In this document: in pieces, positions 5,635 through 9,362 of the stretch | Layout of the letters: each line of letters opens with the position of its first letter | Position numbering within the stretch: the stretch's first letter is position 1 | Origin: Acidimicrobiia bacterium | GTDB lineage: Bacteria; Actinomycetota; Acidimicrobiia; Spongiisociales; UBA5794 | Direction: 5' to 3' | Assembly (NCBI GenBank): GCA_013695075.1 | Contig: JACDBE010000159.1 | Coordinates: forward strand, 1 to 9,362 | DNA: 9,362 bases | Notes under the pieces: model-generated | What the model saw: the letters and a program-made list of their open reading frames with translations, nothing else | Databases searched by the model: none | What the model was told of the DNA's origin: nothing | Translations under genes and position numbers: made by a program

Positions 5635-5677
5635 GACATGTCCTCTTTGTAACGGCATCGGGGTCAGCTCCACGACC

Positions 5678-5705
5678 AGTTTACGAGACATCGTGTTCGT
5701 GTCAA
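5678..5705 (-). promoter_or_regulatory. leftward promoter of the small-protein/DUF2269-like pair
   Basis: On the minus strand there is a perfect -35 TTGACA (5705-5700), a 16-nt spacer and -10 TAAACT (5683-5678, four of six matches). The predicted start near 5671 leaves about 37 nt to ATG 5634. The spacer and the -35 box lie wholly inside the palindrome at 5684-5719. Confidence 0.7.
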
Positions 5706-5719
5706 TGCACTATGTCTCG
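5684..5719. promoter_or_regulatory. 36-bp palindrome, probable TetR operator
   Basis: The outer arms CGAGACAT (5684-5691) and ATGTCTCG (5712-5719) are a perfect 8-bp inverted repeat. One mismatch inside, GTG (5693-5695) and CAC (5708-5710) extend it to 11 of 12 paired positions per arm, with a 12-nt centre. It lies between divergent genes and covers the -35 box and spacer of the leftward promoter. It also reaches the place expected for the -35 box of the TetR promoter. Binding of TetR would block the leftward pair and probably TetR itself. Its length suggests two dimers or a large footprint. Confidence 0.7.
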
Positions 5720-5734
5720 GACCATGCCGGCGCG

Positions 5735-5740
5735 TATACT
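5735..5740 (+). promoter_or_regulatory. -10 box of the TetR gene
   Basis: TATACT matches TATAAT at five of six positions. The expected transcript start, six or seven bases on, is 5746-5748 and coincides with GTG 5748, so the TetR mRNA is probably leaderless. The -35 position falls in the right arm of the palindrome and has no good consensus. Confidence 0.55.
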
Positions 5741-5747
5741 GGCTGTT

Positions 5748-6326
5748 GTGCCGAGGCTGTGGAATGAGACGATCGAGGCACACCGCCGCGAGGTGCAGGC
5801 CGCGATCCTCGGGACCGCCGCTGCTTTGGTGAACGAGCACGGGCTGCGGTCGGTGACGATGTCGCAGATAGCCGATGACACCGGCATCGGCCGGGCGACG
5901 CTGTACAAGTACTTCTCCAGCGTCGAAGCCATCCTGTACGCCTGGCACGAGGAGAAGATCACCGGCCACCTTGCACTGCTCGCCGAAGCCCGTGACCGGG
6001 CGAGCGACACCGGCGGGCGGCTCGAGACGGTGCTCGAGGCCTACGCCCTCATCTGCCACGAGTCCCACGGGCACCCAGAAACCGAACTCGGAGCGTTGCT
6101 CCATCGAGGCGAGCAGGTCGCCCGAGCTCAGCAGCAGCTCTACGACATGATCCGGGCTCTGCTCACCGAGGGCGCAGAGGCCGGCGATGTTCGGAACGAT
6201 GTGACGGCCGACGAGCTGGCGACCTACTGCCTCCACGCCCTCACAGCAGCCAGCAGCTTGCCGTCGAAGGCTGCGGTCCGCCGGCTTGTGGCGGTGACCC
6301 TGGCCGGGCTCCGCCCCGGCGCCTGA
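5748..6326 (+). CDS. TetR/AcrR-family transcriptional repressor
   Basis: The 192-residue protein has an N-terminal DNA-binding domain (about 8-57) and a helix-turn-helix at about 37-57 (SVTMSQIADDTGIGRATLYK, then YFSS). The helical C-terminal region (about 60-190) would bind an unknown ligand and form the dimer. GTG 5748 is chosen because a strong -10 box ends 7 nt before it; an upstream ATG at 5712 would place the start inside the operator and ahead of the -10. It is divergent from the small-protein/DUF2269-like pair and very probably represses it through the palindrome at 5684-5719, with likely autoregulation. The ligand cannot be read from the sequence; a copper-stress product or an unrelated hydrophobic compound are both open. 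Confidence 0.9.
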   Translation: MPRLWNETIEAHRREVQAAILGTAAALVNEHGLRSVTMSQIADDTGIGRATLYKYFSSVEAILYAWHEEKITGHLALLAEARDRASDTGGRLETVLEAYALICHESHGHPETELGALLHRGEQVARAQQQLYDMIRALLTEGAEAGDVRNDVTADELATYCLHALTAASSLPSKAAVRRLVAVTLAGLRPGA

Positions 6327-6329
6327 AAC

Positions 6330-6350
6330 GGGAGCGGCGCGGACGCTCCC
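6330..6350 (+). terminator. hairpin after the TetR gene
   Basis: GGGAGCG (6330-6336) pairs with CGCTCCC (6344-6350) across a 7-nt loop, directly after the TetR stop codon. A G+C-rich 7-bp stem without a T run fits a weak terminator separating TetR from the CsoR operon. Confidence 0.4.
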
Positions 6351-6415
6351 AGAAGTTCCTCGCAGTCAGACCAACAAGCGTCATTGATGCGAAGAGTTGA
6401 ACAACGGGCACCAGA

Positions 6416-6443
6416 TTGATACAGTACCCCCCTAAGGTATACG
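6416..6443 (+). promoter_or_regulatory. csoR promoter
   Basis: -35 TTGATA (6416-6421, five of six matches), a 16-nt spacer and -10 TATACG (6438-6443). The expected transcript start near 6450 leaves only a few bases before GTG 6454, so the transcript is leaderless or nearly so. Confidence 0.65.
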
Positions 6444-6448
6444 GGGGT
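6425..6448. promoter_or_regulatory. CsoR operator (copper-responsive)
   Basis: TACC and GGTA (6425-6428, 6436-6439) bracket a C-rich centre, and ACCCCC (6426-6431) is mirrored by GGGGGT (6443-6448). This C-run/G-run pseudo-palindrome is the typical CsoR site. It covers the spacer and -10 box of the csoR promoter, so apo-CsoR would block transcription and Cu(I) would release it. Confidence 0.75.
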
Positions 6449-6453
6449 GGTCT

Positions 6454-6738
6454 GTGGGCGGCTATGAGATCAACAAAGACGACTACTTGCGGCGGCTGGC
6501 TCGGATCGAGGGTCAGGTGCGTGGGTTGCAGCGGATGATCGCTGAGGACAAGTACTGCATCGATGTACTCACCCAGGTCAACGCCGTGTCGGCCGCCCTG
6601 AAGGGTGTGGCGATCGGTCTATTGGATGAGCATGTCCGGCACTGCGTGCGCGAGGCCAGCGAGGTGGGTGACGAACTGGAAGCGGATCGCATGGTGACCG
6701 AGGCGACCCGGGCGATCGAGCGTCTGGTCCGCTCGTAA
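6454..6738 (+). CDS. csoR: copper-sensing repressor CsoR
   Basis: The 94-residue all-helical protein is of the CsoR/RcnR family. The first helix has RLARIEGQVRGLQRMI. The Cu(I) ligands form the exact C-x24-H-x3-C pattern: C35 (KYC), H60 and C64 (HVRHC), equivalent to Cys36, His61 and Cys65 of M. tuberculosis CsoR. This pattern separates copper sensors from nickel (RcnR) and formaldehyde (FrmR) members. The GTG start at 6454 lies just behind the promoter and operator. The TAA stop overlaps an in-frame ATG (6738) of the ATPase frame. It represses its own operon (csoR, the CopB-type ATPase and a cytochrome c) until copper binds. Confidence 0.95.
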   Translation: MGGYEINKDDYLRRLARIEGQVRGLQRMIAEDKYCIDVLTQVNAVSAALKGVAIGLLDEHVRHCVREASEVGDELEADRMVTEATRAIERLVRS

Positions 6739-6761
6739 TGTCGAACCCCGAGGAGCAATCG

Positions 6762-8861
6762 ATGAACCACAACGAGCACAGTGGCGACGACACCGGCCAC
6801 CACCAGGTCCACGGTGCAGTCACCGAGGCTGAGGACCACGCCACCCACTCGGGTCACCAAGACGGGGAGCACACGGGTCACGGCGGCGGCCGCGACAAGC
6901 ACGCTGGTCACCGCGTGGCCATGTTCCAAGACCGCTTCTGGTTGTCGCTGGCGCTGACCATCCCGGTGGTCTTCTACTCCGAGATGATCCAGGAGTGGTT
7001 CGGGTACACCGCACCCTCGTTCCCTGGCTCGAATTGGGCGGCGCCGGTACTGGGGACGGTCATCTTCGTCTACGGGGGAGCGCCGTTTCTAAAGGGCGCC
7101 CTGGGAGAGGTTCGGGATCGGCAGCCCGGGATGATGCTGCTGATCGGTATGGCGATCACCGTGGCCTTCGCTGCTTCGGTGGCGACCACGCTGGCCTGGT
7201 TCGACCTGGAGTTCTGGTGGGAGCTTGCCGCTCTGATCACGATCATGCTGCTGGGTCACTGGATGGAGATGCGGGCGATCGGCCAGGCCCGAGGCGCGTT
7301 GGCCGCGTTGGCGGAGCTGCTGCCTGATGAGGCGGAAAGGGTTACCGACGGCGGCCTCGAAACGGTTGCGGTAGCCGACCTGCGCGTACAGGATCGGGTG
7401 CTTGTCCGCCCCGGAGGCCGCATCCCCGCCGATGGGAGGATCATCGACGGCGAGGTCGAAGTGGATGAGTCGATGGTGACCGGCGAGTCGAAGCCGGTGC
7501 CGAAGAAGCCGGGCGATACCGTGGTGGCAGGAACGGTCGCCACCGACAGCGCGATCCGGGTCGCTGTGGATGCGGTCGGGGACGACACCGCACTAGCGGG
7601 TATCCAGCGGCTCGTCGCCCAAGCCCAGGAGTCGCAGTCCCGGGCCCAGGTCCTGGCCGACCGCGCCGCGGCCCTGCTGTTCTATGTGGCGGTCGGCGCC
7701 GCCGTCATCACCGCCGCGGCTTGGCTGGCCGTGGCGCAGCCCGATCAGGCAGTGGTCGCGACCGTCGCCGTGCTGGTCATCGCATGTCCCCACGCCCTCG
7801 GTCTGGCCATCCCGTTGGTGATCTCCATCTCCACCGGAATGGCTGCCCGCAACGGGATCCTGGTCAAGGACCGGTTGGCGTTGGAGCGGATGCGCAACGT
7901 CGATGTGATCCTGTTCGACAAGACCGGCACCCTCACCAAGGGCAGTCATCGCGTCAGCGCCATCGCCGCCCTCGACCCGGATCAGGACCGGCTGCTCGCG
8001 TTGGCGGCAGCCGTCGAATCCGACTCGGAGCATCCCCTGGCGAGAGCGATCGTGACCGAAGCCAAGAGCCGCGGTGGAGTCGCCACCGCCAGCGGCTTCA
8101 AGGCGATGAGCGGTCGAGGTGTCGAGGCCCGGGTCGACGGGATGCGCGTCGCCGTTGGAGGCCCGTCACTGCTCCGCGAACGCAGCATCGGGGTACCGGA
8201 TGAGATCGCAGAAGACATCGCCGGTTGGAAGGACCGGGGCGCATCGGTGCTGTATGTCATCGTGGACGGGACCGTGCACGGCGCGCTGGCGTTGGAGGAC
8301 GAGATCCGTCCCGAGTCTCGAGATGCGGTGGCTGAGCTTCACCGCATGGGGGTGCGGGTGGCGATGATCACCGGAGACGCCCACCAGGTCGCCGACGCGG
8401 TCGGAGCCGACCTTGGCATCGACCAGGTGCTCTCCGAGGTCGTCCCCGAGGAGAAGCACTCCAAGGTCGCCGAGCTGCAACGGAAAGGACTAAAAGTGGC
8501 GATGGTCGGCGACGGAGTCAACGACGCCCCGGCCCTCGCCCAAGCCGATGTCGGAATCGCCATCGGCGCCGGCACCGACGTCGCCATCGAATCAGCCGGC
8601 ATCGTCCTCACCTCAGACGACCCCAGGGGTGTGGTCGGCATCCGTCGCCTCTCCAAAGCCGGGTACCGCAAGATGCTCCAGAACCTCGTCTGGGCCACCG
8701 GCTACAACGTCGTTGCCATCCCATTGGCGGCGGGCGCCCTCGCCTGGGCCGGAGTCGTCCTCGCCCCCGCCACGGCGGCGCTGCTGATGAGCATCTCCAC
8801 GGTCGTCGTCGCCATCAACGCCCAATTGCTGCGCCGGCTCGAACTGAGACCTGCCGCATGA
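6762..8861 (+). CDS. copB: CopB-type copper-translocating P-type ATPase (P1B-3)
   Basis: The 699-residue ATP-driven pump moves copper out of the cytosol. The N-terminus (1-50) holds 12 histidines and there is no CxxC heavy-metal domain. Motifs in order: actuator TGES (240-243); membrane C342-P-H344, marking the P1B-3 or CopB class; phosphorylation site D386-KTGT; nucleotide-binding H424-P425; MITGD (535-539); GDGVNDAP (583-590); Y648-N649; and M676-SIST in the last helices, both typical of P1B pumps. Eight transmembrane helices are expected for the family. AGGAG at 6751-6755, six bases before ATG 6762, sets the start; an in-frame ATG at 6738 overlaps the csoR stop and would add eight residues. 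It is co-transcribed with csoR and overlaps the next gene by ATGA. The CPH class is reported for Cu2+ and Cu+; the valence here is not shown. Confidence 0.95.
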   Translation: MNHNEHSGDDTGHHQVHGAVTEAEDHATHSGHQDGEHTGHGGGRDKHAGHRVAMFQDRFWLSLALTIPVVFYSEMIQEWFGYTAPSFPGSNWAAPVLGTVIFVYGGAPFLKGALGEVRDRQPGMMLLIGMAITVAFAASVATTLAWFDLEFWWELAALITIMLLGHWMEMRAIGQARGALAALAELLPDEAERVTDGGLETVAVADLRVQDRVLVRPGGRIPADGRIIDGEVEVDESMVTGESKPVPKKPGDTVVAGTVATDSAIRVAVDAVGDDTALAGIQRLVAQAQESQSRAQVLADRAAALLFYVAVGAAVITAAAWLAVAQPDQAVVATVAVLVIACPHALGLAIPLVISISTGMAARNGILVKDRLALERMRNVDVILFDKTGTLTKGSHRVSAIAALDPDQDRLLALAAAVESDSEHPLARAIVTEAKSRGGVATASGFKAMSGRGVEARVDGMRVAVGGPSLLRERSIGVPDEIAEDIAGWKDRGASVLYVIVDGTVHGALALEDEIRPESRDAVAELHRMGVRVAMITGDAHQVADAVGADLGIDQVLSEVVPEEKHSKVAELQRKGLKVAMVGDGVNDAPALAQADVGIAIGAGTDVAIESAGIVLTSDDPRGVVGIRRLSKAGYRKMLQNLVWATGYNVVAIPLAAGALAWAGVVLAPATAALLMSISTVVVAINAQLLRRLELRPAA

Positions 8862-9241
8862 GGCGCCAAGCCAGTCGTGCAGCCTCCACACTGCTGCTCC
8901 TCGCTGCTTGCGGTACGGAGCCGGACATCGGGATCGAGCCCCAGGATCCTGAGGTGGTCGAAACCGGAGCCGCGCTGTATGCGGCCAACTGCGCCGTGTG
9001 TCACGGCAGCGACCTCCAAGGCACCGACAGCGGGCCTTCGCACCTCTCGGAGGTGTACGAACCGGACCATCACGGCGACGGCGCATTCCTCTTCGCTGTG
9101 CAATACGGCTCGCGAGCGCACCACTGGCCATTCGGAGATATGCCGCCGATCGAAGGCCTGACGCCTGAAGATGTCGGAGCCATAGTCGCCTACGTCCGCG
9201 AACAACAACGACTCGAAGGGTTCGAGCCCTATCCACCATGA
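8858..9241 (+). CDS. second lipoprotein cytochrome c, in the copper ATPase operon
   Basis: The 127-residue protein has a very short lipoprotein signal with lipobox LAAC (C18), then a single-haem class I cytochrome c domain (about 30-118). The haem motif is C45-A-V-C48-H49 and the axial ligand is probably M95 in DMPP. H71, H72, H88 and H89 lie between them, as in the cytochrome at 3775. The ATG overlaps the ATPase stop by four bases and has no clear ribosome site, so translation is coupled and the gene is copper-controlled through CsoR. Its role with the pump is not established; it may pass electrons during Cu(I)/Cu(II) conversion outside the membrane (inference). It resembles the cytochrome at 3775 in plan and is probably a paralogue. 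Confidence 0.92.
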   Translation: MRRQASRAASTLLLLAACGTEPDIGIEPQDPEVVETGAALYAANCAVCHGSDLQGTDSGPSHLSEVYEPDHHGDGAFLFAVQYGSRAHHWPFGDMPPIEGLTPEDVGAIVAYVREQQRLEGFEPYPP

Positions 9242-9362
9242 CCAACCCTCTCCTTGCGACGAGGCGGGCGGTGCCGACAGGTACAAGAAATGACCCATCA
9301 ACTGCCGCAACCGGTAACCGGCAGGGGTCTGCCCGATCGCCTCGGTTCCGCTCACGGGTTCA
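9242..9362. other. 121 bp at the window edge, no assignable gene
   Basis: The stop of the cytochrome overlaps an ATG (9238) whose frame stays open to the window end for 41 codons. However, its residues are not protein-like and its third-position G/C is lower than in the neighbours. On the minus strand a GTG at 9355 opens a frame beginning SGTEAIGQTPAGYRLRQL with better codon bias; this may be a gene fragment or chance. A small hairpin, GGCAG/CTGCC (9320-9324, 9329-9333), could be part of a terminator. Confidence 0.3.

Noticed and set aside
4608..5639. 343-codon minus-strand frame
   Set aside because: It is an Arg/Pro-rich shadow running across the DUF2269-like gene, the small membrane gene and the terminator hairpin.
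5635..5642. GACATGTC palindrome in the leader of the small membrane gene
   Set aside because: It is a short 8-bp palindrome sharing only part of the TetR operator arm; chance is likely and it overlaps the ribosome site region.
8613..9245. 210-codon minus-strand frame over the ATPase end and second cytochrome
   Set aside because: It is an Arg-rich shadow; the plus strand carries conserved ATPase and cytochrome motifs.
2622..9362. Search for an insertion sequence, integrase or attachment repeat of the CAT tRNA 3' end
   Set aside because: I saw no transposase motifs, terminal inverted repeats or second copy of the tRNA 3' end in the window; a short GGTTCGAG-like stretch near 9219 lies in the cytochrome gene and is too short.
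1..9362. CRISPR array or rRNA
   Set aside because: There are no regularly spaced direct repeats and no rRNA-like conserved stretches by eye.

Overview
The window is high-GC DNA with the look of an actinobacterium. Signs of this are strong G/C bias at third codon positions, GTG starts placed right behind good -10 boxes (probable leaderless transcripts), an Actinobacteria-type DUF6153-like protein and an M. tuberculosis-type CsoR. The class is not settled by the sequence; Acidimicrobiia is only a guess.

Positions 1-2621 look like ordinary core chromosome. A minus-strand tRNA-Ser(CGA) lies downstream of tadA (tRNA adenosine deaminase, minus strand). Divergent from tadA is a tight tandem of tRNA-Ser(GGA) and tRNA-Ser(GCT), spaced by only two bases. 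A HAMP sensor histidine kinase without an adjacent response regulator follows, then a CAT-anticodon tRNA that looks like tRNA-Ile2.

From about 2622 to 9241 the content changes to a compact copper/redox cluster. The rightward left arm holds a small His-rich DUF6153-like membrane protein, a lipoprotein cupredoxin with a complete type 1 copper ligand set, and a lipoprotein cytochrome c overlapping it by ATGA. It ends in a small SHOCT-domain membrane protein whose 5' end looks frameshifted and whose 3' end runs into a broken, metal-gene-like remnant. A perfect hairpin at 4836-4855 separates this arm from a leftward pair: a DUF2269-like four-helix membrane protein preceded by a one-helix small protein. 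That pair is transcribed divergently from a TetR-family regulator. A long palindrome exactly fills the shared promoter region, so TetR very probably represses the pair.

The right arm is a copper-responsive operon. A CsoR operator lies on the promoter of csoR, which is followed by a CopB-type (P1B-3, CPH motif) copper ATPase with a His-rich N-terminus, and then by a second lipoprotein cytochrome c overlapping the ATPase stop by ATGA.

A coherent reading is that CsoR senses cytosolic copper and CopB exports it. The cupredoxin and the two membrane-anchored c-type cytochromes would handle copper ions or electrons outside the membrane. The TetR-controlled membrane pair is an uncharacterised accessory unit. 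The tRNA at the left edge, the decayed remnant and the change in gene content suggest an acquired island, but no integrase or direct repeat is visible. I found no CRISPR array, insertion sequence or rRNA.
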